NCBI GenBank assembly: GCA_947172415.1
Contig: OX359190.1
Coordinates: forward strand, 3,038,001-3,102,000
Source: Chondrosia reniformis
Lineage: Eukaryota > Porifera > Demospongiae > Chondrillida > Chondrillidae
DNA: 64,000 nt
Direction: 5' to 3'
Both the position numbers and the translations under genes were made by a program. The notes beneath the pieces are model-generated. The model had not been told where the DNA came from. It did not search any database and saw only the letters and a list, made by a program, of their open reading frames with translations. This document shows positions 1 to 12,540 of the stretch, in pieces. The first letter of the stretch is position 1; every line of letters starts with the position of its first letter.

Positions 1-431
1 TCTTGTAACTTTGAAACGCTTTCTGAATTTTGTTGTTTGAGCTTGATGCTCTCTTCTTGTAACTTTGAAATGCTTTCTGAACTTTGTTGTTTGAGTTTGA
101 CGTTCTCCTCTTGTAACTTTGAAATGCTTTCTGTACTTTGTTGTTTGAGCTTGATGTTCTCCTCTTGTAACTTTGTAACACTTTCAGAACTTTGCTGTTT
201 GAGCTTGATGTTCTCCTCTTGTAAATCTGCAACTCTTTCTGAGCTTTGTTGTTTGAGCTTGATGTTCTCCTCTTGTAACTTTGAAACGCTTTCAGAATTT
301 TGCTGTTTGAGCTTGATGTTCTCTTCTTGTAGCTTTGAAATGCTTTCTGAACTTTTTTGTTTGAGCTTGATGTTCTTCTCTTGTAACTCTGCAACTCTTT
401 CGGAACTCTGCTCTTGGTGTTCAAGTGTACT
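1..431 (-). repeat. Gene 1 exon 5 (partial): 54-bp coding repeat, 7 full copies plus one cut by the edge
   Basis: In-frame repeat of an 18-residue coiled-coil module of the form SSESISKLQEENIKLKQQ. An 18-residue period equals one heptad plus one hendecad and is compatible with a continuous coiled coil. The exon opens after a TAG acceptor at 432-433 with S-T-L-E-H-Q-E-Q. Homologous exons in genes 2 and 4 carry one copy and gene 3 carries about four. Confidence 0.8.
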
Positions 432-3400
432 CTACATTACATTACATGAATGTAGATGTATATATTGTCAATCAGTTACTCTGTCAGTACAGTGGAATCT
501 CGCTTAACAATCACACAACCTCAACACATTTTTTTGGTCCCGAGTAATTCTTGTATCTCGTGCTGTACTTTAGGTGTTCAGAAAAGCGACCACCTCGTAA
601 TTCACTTTTACGACCGATATTATTAAAATAACCGGCAAATAACCTCGGTATAATGACCAGGCACTGAATTCAATATGCTTCACACATATGCTTTACAACA
701 TTAAAAGGTCAACTTCGGGTGTATGCACCAGATCATAAGGTGTTCAATACATGTGTAACAGGTGTATATACATGAATATGAAAAGAAATATTCACTGGAA
801 GATATTACGCCAAACCAGCCAAGTGATCGAAGTCTGATCTTGGCTGGGGGACCGAAGTCCTATTAAAATGGCAGCCAGTGGTCGCCTCCCAGTCATCCAA
901 GATGAAAAAAATCATCAAAGAACCACAGACAGCTGTTTCTCCCTCATTTGGGCTCATCAGTGTAGTACACTTCAATGATGGTGACTGTCTTCACTTATTA
1001 ATCAACCACAAGTGAAACACTTGTGGTTGATTAATAAGCGAAGATGGAGACTGCAGTCTAAGTGAGACTGAGCGCGCACAATGAAAAAAGGGGAGTTAAT
1101 TGCACTGAGCTGTGCAAAGGCTATGATGATAAGAAAGAATATTATATTTACTGCATATGTACCTATTTAGTGTATATATATATAATCCAACAGTATATAT
1201 AGCAGAGGAATTTAAACATATACGTATGTATATGAGATGTTTTATATATTCATAACTTGCAGAGTATGCATTCTATTTTCCTAAGTTGAGAGGTTGAACT
1301 CGTTAAACTTAATAATATACTGTAAACTGCATCTTTTACAAGGTTCCATAGATATCCAGATATGGCTAAATAATGTGAAATGTCAGTGCACTATCGGTTC
1401 TCTAATCCAAAGATGGTTCAACACTACAGACATCCAAATATGGATATAACTAGCTACTGATGTTGTGTGCAGGCAGTATTAGTGTTAATATATCCAGCCA
1501 GCAGAGGTGTGGGAGGTGCTACAGTATAGGATACCGTACCTTCAACTGAGTGTTTCTCTCCATCAGTTCTTGGATCTTTAGTTCGTACTCTCTTTCGGAT
1601 CGCTTCAATCTCTCTAATTGATCAATCAATGTCTGTTTCTCCTTCAATTCCTTCTCCTGCCAACAAGACAAAGAAAAAAACTATTAACTGAAACAATTAT
1701 AATTCTATAATTTCATTCAAAACCTACCTTGAAACTGCTATATTCATCCTTTAAGTTAGTGAGTTCATCCTTCAAGCCAGCGTCTTTCTTGTCTTGCTCC
1801 TTCAAGCTAGTGTCTTTCTTGTCTTGCTCCTTTAAGCTAGTGTCTTTCTTGTCTTGGTCCTTCAAGCTAGTGTCTTTCTTGTCTTGCTCCTTTAAGCTAG
1901 TGTCTTTCTTGTCTTGCTCCTTCAAGCTAGTGTCTTTCTTGTCTTGGTCCTTCAAGTTAGTGTCTTTCTTGTCTTGCTCCTTTAAACTAGTGCCTTCCCC
2001 CTAACCAATAAGAAGTTTATACATACATTGTATTGTCGAGTTTTTGTAAGAATTAATATATAGTGCTCTACTTAAAGTGTTAAGTGTTAACCTGGATGGT
2101 CTAAAACCATTTTTCGACAAAATGCATGTATACTTTAAACATAAAATCATTGTTATTTATAGCTAAATATCTATATATTCAGTGCCACATTGTCATACAA
2201 TGAATAATTGTGTTACCATAGAAACAAATCATAAAAAGACTATGTACTTAAAACATTAGGCATGTATGTTGTCAACTCTTTTCCAATAAAAAACTAGCAG
2301 AGATACTGTAATTTTAATCTGATATTTTATTGCAAATGTAAAATTTAATAAAAACTATATTCTGTAAGGAGCTTTAAACAAGTATTTCGAGTTTAAAAAC
2401 TCGTGGGGCTGCCGCCCCCCGAATTAACTCGAACTACTTGGCCGTATCGTTGGCATTTAATATATATATTCGTAATACTAACGATTGAGGACGCTTAAGT
2501 GTCCTGAACATTATAAATAGCGACAGAAAAGCTTCGTTAACTAAAGCTTCCTGAACGCCGCCATTTGCAAAACGATGTATTGATGTATAAATTAAGTATT
2601 ATAAAGTATTATAATAGTTGCGTATATATAAACCTGTTTTAAATATATATCGACGTATAAATAAAGTGATAGTTGCGTATCAACCCGTATTATATATATA
2701 TATATATCTTTCCGTAACATGAAGCCATACAACGTAATCGGCAAATGAAAACAATATAAGGGGCTGCCTGTGCCCCTAAAAACTAATCAGAAACAGTCTC
2801 AAAGGAAATATCTAATTCTAAGTCTTAACGGTCAATGCTTTTGTACCTTAATTTCTTAACATTTATTGGCAATTCTGTTTGGCAATTAATTCAAAATACA
2901 ATCTGATATAAACCCTTAAAATCTTAAATAGCGGCTATTCAGAATTTGCAGCTGTTCCTTGTATACAAGTGTATACAGTTTTATATTGAAAGGGTACAAA
3001 TTTGTACACTTTGTACAAGAAACAGCTGATCGAAAATGACCTAAATTCTGAATAGCTTTTATGTAAGATTTTTATACCAAATTATGTTAACAAGGAAAAC
3101 TAACTAAACTAACATTACTATGCTGCCAATATGCACGTATATACAAAGCTCAAGAAATTATCATTTTACAAAAATGTATGCATACGACAATAACTTTACA
3201 AATTTGCAGTTAATAATTTAGCAACCAAAACAGCAGGTACATACATACTCAAAGAATTATAAAACAACTAATAGATAATGCTTTGAACGCTATCCTCTAC
3301 TTTCTAAAATGCAAAGAGCAAGAAGATTTAACAGTCTTCATAATGATAATTAACACGTGAGAACATTCCCAGGACACACTCGTACAAGAACATTAATTAA

Positions 3401-5018
3401 AACTTAGAGCAAACCAGCCTTGTTAACACAGATTCACGCTTAGTATATTATAAGTGCACAGGTAAGTTTATATATACGAAGCCACAGAAGTTTGGAATCA
3501 CAAAGTGCACACGAAGCGTCCAATGATTACTATAAATAGACTTGTAATTATATTGTCATGTTACTAACTAACCTCAACTATATAGTACTGTACAGCTGTT
3601 GTCTGCCTTTCTCCTTTTACTTCTCCCCCAAAAGTGAAGAAGGTTTTTTCATTCAAGGAAGCTGTACAAGCTCTGTCATAAGATGTTACTTCACTAATTT
3701 GTGCCCATTTCTTCTCGTAAATGAAGATTCCACTTGGACCTACTAGGAGAGGTTGCATGCTCAGTGATAAAAGTGAACTGCTACTTGGTGCATTCTCAAG
3801 CCTTTCCCACTCCTGCAATGGCTTCCATGAGGTGAGAGAGGCCATAAAATCCTTCTTATTCATTCTCCAAAAAAATCCTTCCCCATAGTAGTAGATGTAA
3901 ATGTATTCACCACACATCACCATTTGGTGTAGTGATAAAGGTCGAGGAAGTTTAAGATTAGACTGGATCCACTCTCTCTTCTTAATATCGAGGAATTCAA
4001 TTGTGTCTACGGTGCCATTTCCTCCTCCTACTCCTCCAGACACAATTACAAAATCTTCAATTGCAAGTACACCTGGATGGAATCGGGCAGTGTGCATTGG
4101 AGGATACAGCTCTTGCCACTCGTTGCCTGTCCATGTCATTACCTCGTTAGTAAGATGGTAACTAGCGTAACCTCCTATTAGAGTTAACTGCTCTTCTACT
4201 ATGGCTGCTCCACTCGAAGCATGTGAAGGAGGTAGTTTTGACCATTCCTTCTCTAAGGTATTGTACACCTGTACAATATTATGAAGGGAACCCACTGATC
4301 GTCCCCCGCAGATATATATTTTGTTATTGTGTGGAATTGCTTTAGCAGAGTATGTTCCAAATTGCATTTCTTGCAAATGAATTGACTTGAGGAAGTGACC
4401 TCCTCCAGCTGTCAGGAGATCACTACGAAAAACCTAATTAAAAAAAAAGAAAGAAATATTTACTGATTGAAGCCTACAATGGTAACTTGGTATAAATTAG
4501 CACACATGGTTTTTTTGGTATATAGCAGTTTATTTCAAGAAACATTAATATGAGTTGCAATTTGTTTGTCTCAAATCCAACTTAACAGATTGAATCACTT
4601 TTATTGTCTATTTAAGGTAATTGTGCATTCCTCCAAACATTTATCCATGTACAGGATAGTACATAATAAGTTGTATTTAAAAAGAACGACTATTTAAGTA
4701 TGGACCCAACTGCAACGCTTATTATCTTAGCTACGCAGCATTCTAAATATAGAATCCGGGCAAGGGTCTCTAAAAATGTGACTGTTTTAGAACTCGCAGG
4801 ACAGTAAAACGTTTTTCGGATACTTATACTTCTTAACCAATTTACAAGAGAAAAGCGGAGCTCGTAATAGAAAATGGCTTTCATTTAAAGAGGAATACTT
4901 TATTTAATTTATACACGTTAACTAATATTTTATACACAAATTTGCGGATGGTACGAATATAACGCCCACCTATTCAGGATTAGCAAGACAAGAATACACT
5001 CACTATATCTTTGTCCAT
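1..5018 (-). CDS. Kelch/coiled-coil gene 1 (Death-domain family), 3' end outside the window
   Basis: Multi-exon gene read on the minus strand. Exons, judged from GT-AG borders and agreement with three paralogs: 5004-5018 (codons M-D-K-D-I), 3573-4433 (Kelch, 287 codons), 1728-2000 (10-residue repeats, 91 codons), 1540-1656 (coiled coil, 39 codons), and 1-431 (18-residue coiled-coil repeats, continuing off the edge). All visible introns are phase 0. The Kelch propeller should bind a partner protein or ligand, and the charged coiled-coil stalk should oligomerise. The C-terminal Death domain seen in the paralogs would lie left of base 1. Unlike genes 2-4 it shows no T/K-E-V-A-D-S-S-S-K exon and no E-R-I-A-E-L exons between 432 and 1539. 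The start rests on the ATG of the short first exon, preceded in frame by a stop. Function is inferred from domains only. Confidence 0.82.
432..1539. other. Gene 1 intron 4
   Basis: 1.1 kb without recognisable coding exons. It holds a possible pogo/Tigger-like remnant near 489-670 (it starts CAGTGGAATCTCGC; no matching opposite end was found) and a strong hairpin at 989-1043. Confidence 0.5.
989..1043. repeat. 26-bp-arm hairpin
   Basis: Arms 989-1014 and 1018-1043 are inverted copies with one mismatch, separated by AAA. The core is TATTAATCAACCACAAGTG. Weaker similarity continues outside the arms. It could be a tiny MITE or a structured RNA; nothing identifies which. Confidence 0.7.
1540..1656 (-). 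CDS. Gene 1 exon 4: 39-codon coiled coil
   Basis: Begins E-K-E-L-K-E-K-Q-T-L-I-D-Q and ends N-T-Q-L-K, with hydrophobic heptad spacing. It is exactly 117 nt in all four genes, unlike its repeat-bearing neighbours. Confidence 0.8.
1728..2000 (-). repeat. Gene 1 exon 3: 30-bp coding minisatellite, about 7 copies
   Basis: In-frame tandem repeat of the decapeptide SLKEQDKKDT (variants KDQ, DKKDA), followed by a short conserved tail L-T-N-L-K-D-E-Y-S-S-F-K. The product is highly charged, as expected of a single helix or coiled-coil stalk. Repeat number differs in each paralog (7, 2, 13, 4). Confidence 0.85.
2379..2790. repeat. Repeat element with palindromic head (copy 1), in gene 1 intron 2
   Basis: The head at 2379-2440 is an inverted repeat (CAAGTATTTCGAGTT / AACTCGAACTACTTG) around a GGGGCTGCCGCCCC core. 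The tail near 2720-2790 (AAGCCATACA...GAAAACAATATA...GCCCC.AAAAAC) recurs in the same order at 39230-39290. Head and tail are conserved while the middle diverges, suggesting an old short interspersed element. Confidence 0.5.
3573..4433 (-). CDS. Gene 1 exon 2: Kelch propeller
   Basis: One 861-nt phase-0 exon. Repeated Kelch signatures are visible: KIYICGG followed by a VQVYN...W pair, LTLIGG...W, FVIVSGG...FLD..W, YIYIYYYG...W, a degenerate blade at LLVGPSGIFIY..W, and FFTFGG near the end, so about six blades. The exon starts after TAATTAG (4434-4435) and ends at GAG before GTTAGT. The open frame running past 3573 is intron. Confidence 0.85.
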
Positions 5019-5530
5019 CTCCTCAGAAAAACCGCAATAGAAGAAAACGAGCAACCTAGACTTCTGTCACTAGTACTGCTAATCCGACAACTGCGATGGT
5101 ACTGCAGCAACGCTTATTAAATAGCTGGCGAGAATTCAGCGGATAGCGTACTAAAATGGTCAACTTCCGGTAAGGTAAAGTAGGGGATTTCCGGACAAGA
5201 TGGGTTTTCTTGACAGAGCATAGCTTTTCGCCTATGCGCAATAGAACAGCTTCTTATTTGTTCCCAGTTAGCACAGGAGCTAAGCTAACGAGGGACCAAG
5301 TAAGAAGTTGCTCCTTCTCGTATTGGCAAAATACGACGCCGTGTCCCTTCCTCATTTTGTGCGGAAAAGCGGCACGCTCTGCCACAATCAACAACGCACG
5401 AACATGAAACTGGTAGGTCCTTCCTTTGGCTGTAAGTTCATCCTCCCTAGTGTGCCAAAGGAGAAGAAGTGAAGCGATAGAGGAAATTGGTTGCGGAAGT
5501 CAATGTTTGTCCGGAAACTCCCTCCTTCAC
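5019..5530 (-). promoter_or_regulatory. Gene 1 upstream region with ETS-like sites
   Basis: A roughly 500-bp segment conserved upstream of genes 1, 2 and 4, richer in CpG than its surroundings. It contains ACTTCCGG at 5163-5170 (about 145 bp before the ATG) and TTTCCGGA at 5188-5195. ETS-family factors are known to bind CCGGAA cores; their use here is inference. Small open frames on both strands are not conserved as proteins between copies. Confidence 0.5.
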
Positions 5531-6454
5531 CTTATTTTACTAATTAGATACCCTACATGGATTGTTGTTTTTATAGCGAGTTATTATTATGTGGAGCTGT
5601 ATATATATATTTCATTGGACCTTTGGACAAAGATACTCTAAAAGTACGTACCTCCTTGGAATTTTCTATCTCTGTCAATTAGAGAAGTCAGTGATGATAC
5701 TTTAAGATTTGTTTTAAAGTAACGCTACTTGACCATGGTTGACTAATTGAATTTTTTGTGTCTTCAATTTATAAATTATAATAATTTAGAACCTGTGTCC
5801 TTGTTTTTGTTTTTGCTTTATGTATTTCATGTCAGGTCCCCCATTTATGGGCTGAAGGGGTAACCTTAGTAATAACAATAACAATGTCTCCAAATGATGT
5901 CACTAACAAAGAGATCAAGAAAAGTGGACAACCCAGAGCTCATAAATAAAATACAGTTCCTAAAACCCTTGATGCATTCTCTAGTAATAATCTGATCACT
6001 GCAGGTGATGTATTATAGTGAAGTGAGGATATTCTATTGACTTTTTTAATGTCACATAACTGCTTCACTTCACTAAGCCATCATACACACATACACTATA
6101 TAGACTCAACCTCCCCTGTCCCATACACTCTTAATATGTATATACATCATTATTAATACCAATTGTCTACATGCATACACATATCTTTCTATACTCATAT
6201 TAACTATAATGTGAATTAGAATCTGGATTAACTCTTCTAGCTATATACATATATATAAGAATCAGATCAGATCTTGAAATCCCCTAGGGGACTATTGTAT
6301 TGTATATACCTCTTGTGGAGGTCACTTTGGTTGAGGACAATACGTAATGAGAATTGCATGGCGCGAAGGTTTGAGTTACTAAAGAATTTGTACCCAGTAT
6401 ATATTAAAGTTATGGAATGTTATTAATATGTCCTGCCACCAGTCACTTTACAGC
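5531..6454. repeat. Spacer segment duplicated at 52400-52547 plus 60913-61710
   Basis: Nearly identical to the two flanks of the 8.37-kb transposon near gene 4. The AATTTT at 5660-5665 is the empty version of that transposon's target site. From about 6000 the segment enters the family of repeated spacer units. No gene seen. Confidence 0.75.
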
Positions 6455-6828
6455 GGTCACATTAGAGAGGTGAACACTTTAGAGAGGTGGTCACACTAGA
6501 GAGGTGGTCACATTAGAGAGGTGGTCAAAGTAGAGAGGTGGTCACACTAGAGAGGTGGTCACATTAGAGAGGTGGTCACATTAGAGAGGTGGTCACATTA
6601 GAGAGGTGGTCACATTAGAGAGGTGGTCACACTAGAGAGGTGGTCACATTAGAGAGGTGGTCACACTAGAGAGGTGGTCACATTAGAGAGGTGGTCACAT
6701 TAGAGAGGTGGTCACACTAGAGAAGTGGTCACATTAGAGAGGTGGTCATAGTAGAGAGGTGATCGCATTAGAAAGGTGGTCACACTAGAGAGGTGGTCAC
6801 ATTAGAAAGGTGGTCACATTTGAGTGGT
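6455..6828. repeat. 17-bp minisatellite array 1 (about 22 units)
   Basis: Tandem GAGGTGGTCACATTAGA-type units. The main variant is CACACTAGA in place of CACATTAGA. The array is flanked on the left by CACTTTACAG and on the right by GGTTATAACATTAAAGAG, the same flanks as most other arrays here. Confidence 0.95.
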
Positions 6829-8339
6829 TATAACATTAAAGAGTTAAAGGTTCACATGCATGATCATAGTTACTAAGTGAATGTGTAAGATATTAAAGAA
6901 CAAGGTAATTTCAAACCCTTCATGTAGACTACACACTTATTTAAATAAGTGAAGAAAATGTATTTTAATGTAATGACATTTCTGTTAGGTACTGAGGGAG
7001 GAGATGTTGTTTGAATAACAACAGTGCAAAGATACATTCACCTCACAACAGACAATAAAGTATAAAAGAATGGAATGTGAGTGATTACACAATAACAAAT
7101 GGAAGATTGCACATTTAAATGAATTTCTTCTTCATGAATCGAATATTTGAGGCTAATGGATATAGTGATACAACAAAATCTAGTTATTCTTTATTCCAGG
7201 AATGGCAAATTTAGGTAAATAAATCTTTAGGTTTTAAAGAGATTTTCTTTACTTTTCACAGAAGCCTTTTATGGAGATCATGCATACTTACAACATAGAT
7301 CTTAACTGCGTTATATGTAGTTTGCAGTAGATAGTTTGTAGTTATAATTAAATCCTATAATTGTCCATGGTTGCATAGTATGTTCCAATGACACTGCGGA
7401 GACATTATGTACTCTAAAATAAATGAGCATTCCAATCACTTCCTGTTAAATACATATCAACTTAGGTAGGCTCTCCAATGAGTGTACCATTGTTATACAC
7501 ATTCAACTACACTCTTTTTATTAGACAGTACCAAGTATGGTGTATTTTCGAATTCCTCTTGTGAAAGGTCACTTTGACTGGTGACAATATTCTACTGATT
7601 TATAACTAGTGAGACATAGGACTGAAGGATTCTAACTGACACACCCTCAGCCCCACCCCTCTTCCTCAGTCAGCTTTTTTGGGTATCACTCGACTGAGGT
7701 CAGTAAGGAGAGTACCTTTATATGTAAATTTTGGGGATTTGAGTTGATGGACACACCCCTAGGCCTTTCTCCAAGTATTAAACCAACAATTAGAACATAT
7801 GTATATACCTTACATAGGTAGGCTCTCCAATGAATGTATATACCATTGTTATATACACACATTTAACTACACTCTTTTCTATTAGACACTAGCAAGTTTG
7901 GTGTATTCACTTCTTGTGAAAGTCACTTTGACTGATGACAATATTCTACTGATTTATAACTAGTGAGACATGACTGAAGCGCATCGATCCCTACTTCTAG
8001 TATATCCATGATGCGCCCAAACATAGAAGTGATGTGTATAGTTAAGTTTCAGTATGCCACTTCTGCAATGTTAGCCTTACCATATGATCACTTTCTTGTT
8101 TCGTTACTTTTTCTAGATGTGATAGGTACTGGTGCAGGGACTGCCATCCCTACTTCTCATTTCATTTTTTAAATGTTTTTATTTACTTGTATATATATAT
8201 ATTAGCTTTAAAATATATTTGCTTATCATCACAGCCTTTACACAGGTCAAGTGCAATTAACTATTTCAGCTAATACTGTTTCTCACGATCGTCCAATCCA
8301 CATTTATAACTTGAATTTAGATTTAAGAGTTGTTTATTT

Positions 8340-8412
8340 TATCATTCTCTCAACTTCTTCTACAAGTTAATCTGCCTCTGATTTACAGTCGCGATCCACA
8401 AGAGCATGGAAT
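8340..8412 (-). pseudogene. Relic of a Death-domain exon
   Basis: About 73 bp align with the 3' end of the Death-domain exons of genes 2-4. Read on the minus strand they match the A-L-V-D-R-D-C...E-A-D-..-L-V-E-E-V region, with an in-frame stop in place of the residue after E-A-D. The rest of the gene is absent. It indicates a further ancestral copy between genes 1 and 2. Confidence 0.7.
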
Positions 8413-8443
8413 ATAATTAGCAATAGTCTACTAAAAATCTACA

Positions 8444-11400
8444 CATCTTTCCATACTTATATTACTGTATTGTCACAATTGGAATCTGGATTAACTTAAC
8501 TATATACGTATAAGAATCAGGGTGGAATAAATCCAGATTCAAAACTAGGTCTTGTTGTACAATTACACTTTGGCTAATTCTTATAGTCTGCTGATAACGA
8601 AACCACAAGCATTTTAGCTTGTGTGCATATTTATTAGCAGATTGGCCACACTTAACTCCTCTTTTATGCTCAAATATACCTCTTCTCAACCAGTGAGTGA
8701 GTAACTATACAGTTTGGCTATATATGGTTCTTGTGGAGGTCACTTTGGTTGCGGGCAATACTTAATGAGAATTGCATGATGTAAAGGTTGGAGTTACTGA
8801 AGAATTTCTCCTCTGTATAATGAAGTTATGAAATATCATTCCTGTATCCAATCACTACTAAATTTACAGTAATAAGCAACCTGTGATACTGACATGTTTA
8901 CTAAAGAACTTGTACCTAGTATATTCACAAAGTTATGGACTGTTATTAATATGTCCTGCCACCAGTCACTTTACAGTGATAAGCTACCTGTGGTTAAAAC
9001 TGACAGGATTTACCAAAGAATTTGACCTACATTGTGACATTTACATTTTCATGTTGGTAAGTTTCATTCTAGCCATCTAAGTAGTAACAAGAAAATTTAG
9101 TGGGGAGCTAGGGTTAACATGACCTGAGACATGAATAAGAGAGAGAGACAGAGAGCTGTAGATTGGCCTTCTCATTCTTATTAAGTGCAGTACACAATGA
9201 CACCCTGACTCTTTTCCAATTTAACTTAGCATCCCCCTTGCAAATTTCTAGATCTGCTCCTGTAACACCCTTTTAAGGTATGCTCACTCGTTTATATTGT
9301 TTGTGCTTCTACTCCAAGTATTTTAAGGATATTATGCTCCCTTGTGAGTATATAGTCAAACATTTGTCATATTGTGTTTGCTTGGAATTCAAAGTCCATT
9401 TAAGTTGTAGATATTCAATTTATATATCATTATTATAATTTATATTACAGTCTCACATGCACACTATTTATTATTATAATCATAAATTTAAGTGAATATT
9501 CTGATGACATATATACTTCATCAGAAATCAAAGCTGCATGAGAATTCTAAAGAACCAAGATTATATGAGGTGTTAAGTGGATATTCTACTGTATTAAACA
9601 GGCAGTTATACTAATGAGGTGGTCACACTAGAGAGGTTATAACATTAAAGAGTTAGAGGTCCACATGCGCGGTCATATATAGTTACTAAGTGAATGTGAA
9701 AGATATTAAAGAACAAGGTAATTTCAAACCCTTCAAGTACACACTTATTTAAATAAGTGAAGAAATTGTATTTTAACAATTCACCTCCCAACAGACAATT
9801 AAGTGCAAAAGAATGGAATGTGAGTGATTACACAATAACAAATGGAAGATTGTAGTCAAAAACAAGAATGAAGGTGGACTATTATATATATACCTCTCCT
9901 TTCACAACGGACAAGACAAAAATATAAAAGAATGGAATGTGAGTGATTACACAATTACAAATGGAAGAGTGCACATATAAATGAAATTCTTCTTCATGAA
10001 TCGAATGTTTGAGGCTAATGGATATAGAGATATACATTGAGATCTACATGTAGTCATTCTGCATTCCAGGAATGGGAAATGATCTTCTTTTACATACTTT
10101 TGGTAGATGGTGGTAGATCTAAGATGTTATAATTATGCTTGATCTCCACAAAGGGCTTCTGTGAAAAGTATGTAAAAGAAAATCTCTTTAACCATAATGT
10201 CTGTTCTGATGAAACGAAGAACAGTAATATATTATCATTGATATTGGTGTAAGGGTAAATGAATTTATATATAGTGATCATGGGGACACGCACTATATAG
10301 GTGACCACACTAGAGAGGTGGTCACATTAGAGAGGTGGTCACATTAGAGAGGTGGTCACATTAGAGAGGTGGTCACATTAGAGAGGTGGTCACATTAGAG
10401 AGGTGGTCACATTATAGAGGTAGTCACATTAGAGAGGTGGTCACATTAGAGAGGTGGTCACATTAGAAAGGTGGTCACATTGTTCTATTATCAATAATTT
10501 ATGTTGCTGTTGCTCAATAATATATACCTCTGGATTAAATCATGATCGCAACAAACAACCCTTATCACTTCATATTCTATGTATGCATGCATGGTCATAG
10601 TTACTAGAGAATGTTTAAGATTCTAATGAACAAGGTGATTTCAAACCTTTATGTACACACTATTTAAACAAGTAAAGAAAATACATTTAATAGTTACAGT
10701 TCTGTAAGGTACTGAGGGAGGAGGTGTTGTTTGAATAACAACTGTACTAGTGCAAAGTTACTTTAACCTCACAACGGACATGCAAGATAAAGAATGGAAT
10801 GTGCGACTGATGACAATATTCTACTGATTTATAACTAGTGATATATGACTGAAGGATTCTAACTGACACACCCTCAACCCCACCCCTCTTCTCTGTTCTG
10901 TTTTGTTGGAGATCACTCCACTGGGGGAACCTTTAAATGTAAATTGTGAGAGGTTTTGAGTGGATGGACACATCCCTTCCAAAAGGACACACCCCTAGGC
11001 CGAACTTGACTCCATCATCTGTATTAGCATGCAGATCTATTTATATACGTCCATGCAAACACTACGTATATCTATATAGAAATAATATAGAAATACTTAT
11101 AATGAACATGCAGTCTCAAGATAGTGGTACTTGCATGCATAAGCATACATGATAATGTACCACTAGTGTCTGTTCTGACAAAATGCAGAACAGTATTATA
11201 TTATCATTGATCTTAGTTTAAGATATATGGATTTATATATAGTGATCATGAGTCACCAGTACCAACATACGTATATCAGTTTATTTCAGGTCCTGCATGT
11301 GTTTGTGTGGAAAATTTACCCTTTTTTGTGGAAGATTGGCATGTATATATATTTTACCCCTTTTGACCATTATTGGATCTGTAAAATATATATTAGCTCA

Positions 11401-12540
11401 AAAATATATTTGCTTATCATCATACCCTTTTCACAGGTCATGTGTACTTTAACTTCTTACTTCATATATTAGCTAATACTGTCTGACCATTTCTCATCAT
11501 CAGCCAATCCATCTACTTACATAAAACTTGAATATTTAGAATGTTTATTATTGAACACTCACGTGGTTAAAAGAGATAGATGGGAGAATTATATTTGCAG
11601 GTTTATTCTGCAACTTCTACATGAATATAGATCTACAAATATACTGCAATCATTGCAAAATCTGCACAAATGAATGAAAAATAAAAATATAACAATTTAC
11701 ATAACATTTTATTTATATTCTAACTTACAAATTAATATAAACGAGTTACACTCTATATACGTATGTTTAAGCTAACATAGGAATGGGGTATGCATGTAAC
11801 ATTACTTCATCAGAAATTAAAGATAGATTATAGTGGTCACATTAAAGGGATGTTTAGTTCTTGATAAAGAGCCCACCTTAGCTCTCTTGGAATGTCATTC
11901 ATATTTCCATCCGCCAACTGTCACTTTTCAGTGATTAGCAACCTGTGACACTGACATGATTTATTAAAGAATTTATACTCAGTCTATACACAATGTTTTG
12001 GAATGTCATTAATTTATCCAACCACCAGTCACTTTAGCAAATTGCAACCTGTTAAACTGACAAGATTTATTACTGGATATATACACTAAGCTGTGGCATG
12101 TTTATATCACTAGGCAATAATGCACGAGGAGTATCTGTGACTTGGTGACTGAATAGTTTGCAATAATTGAATTTTGACTAGTTGCAATCATGCCTAACAT
12201 TACTGAAAGGTTTAAGAAAGCATGAAGTGAACTTATGCAATCTAAAATGCAGTATATACGTACATTGTGCCAAGTGGAATCGTAAATATGTATCAAATTT
12301 ATAAACAAAAATGTATTGGTGACTTTGTATATATAAGTAGCTCTCTCTTGTACCTCTGTGTCAGAACAGCCTATATATTTTACATGTGCAACCACCCTCC
12401 TACTCTTTTAATTACACAACCAGCTGCTACCCTACTATACCTGCAACTCTAACACCTAAACACGCCCTCATACACTTGACACCCCTTCTACACATGGACA
12501 CACCCTCCTACAGAGTGTGTCTATATAATATGGTTTGTGT
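8444..12540. repeat. Spacer repeat unit b (about 4.1 kb)
   Basis: Blocks run in the order also seen in units c-f. They are the CTTGTGGAGGTCACTTTGGTT block (8725), the TTCTTATTAAGTGCAGTACACA block (9175), the palindrome block (9745), a 17-bp array (10301-10481), the CACACCCTCAACCCCACCCC block (10865), the CTGTATTAGCATGCAGATCT block (11020), the GCAATCATTGCAAAATCTGCAC block (11650), the AGTCACTTTAGCAA...TGACTTGGTG block (12025-12150), and a short CACCCTCCTACA remnant (12470-12510). No gene seen. Confidence 0.65.
10301..10481. repeat. 17-bp minisatellite array 2 (about 11 units)
   Basis: Same GAGGTGGTCACATTAGA unit. It follows a TATATAGTGATCATGG flank rather than the usual CACTTTACAG flank. Confidence 0.9.

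Larger units (their letters stand above)
6000..8443. repeat. Spacer repeat unit a
   Basis: Starts with the GTGAAGTGAGGATATTC block and the CCCCTAGGGGACTATTGT block, then a 17-bp array (6455-6828). Next comes a block holding the palindrome CACTTATTTAAATAAGTG, then a partly duplicated piece (7440-7560 resembles 7815-7975). It ends with a Death-domain exon relic (8340-8412). No intact gene. Confidence 0.65.

Noticed and set aside
489-670. pogo/Tigger element starting CAGTGGAATCTCGC
   Set aside because: Only one end is suggestive; no opposite end, TA duplication or transposase was found.
5210-5407. Plus-strand open frames in the gene 1, 2 and 4 upstream regions
   Set aside because: Start and frame are not kept between copies; conservation fits a promoter region better than a protein.
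6455-6828. Regularly spaced repeats considered as a CRISPR array
   Set aside because: Units are contiguous 17-mers without spacers, in an animal genome setting.
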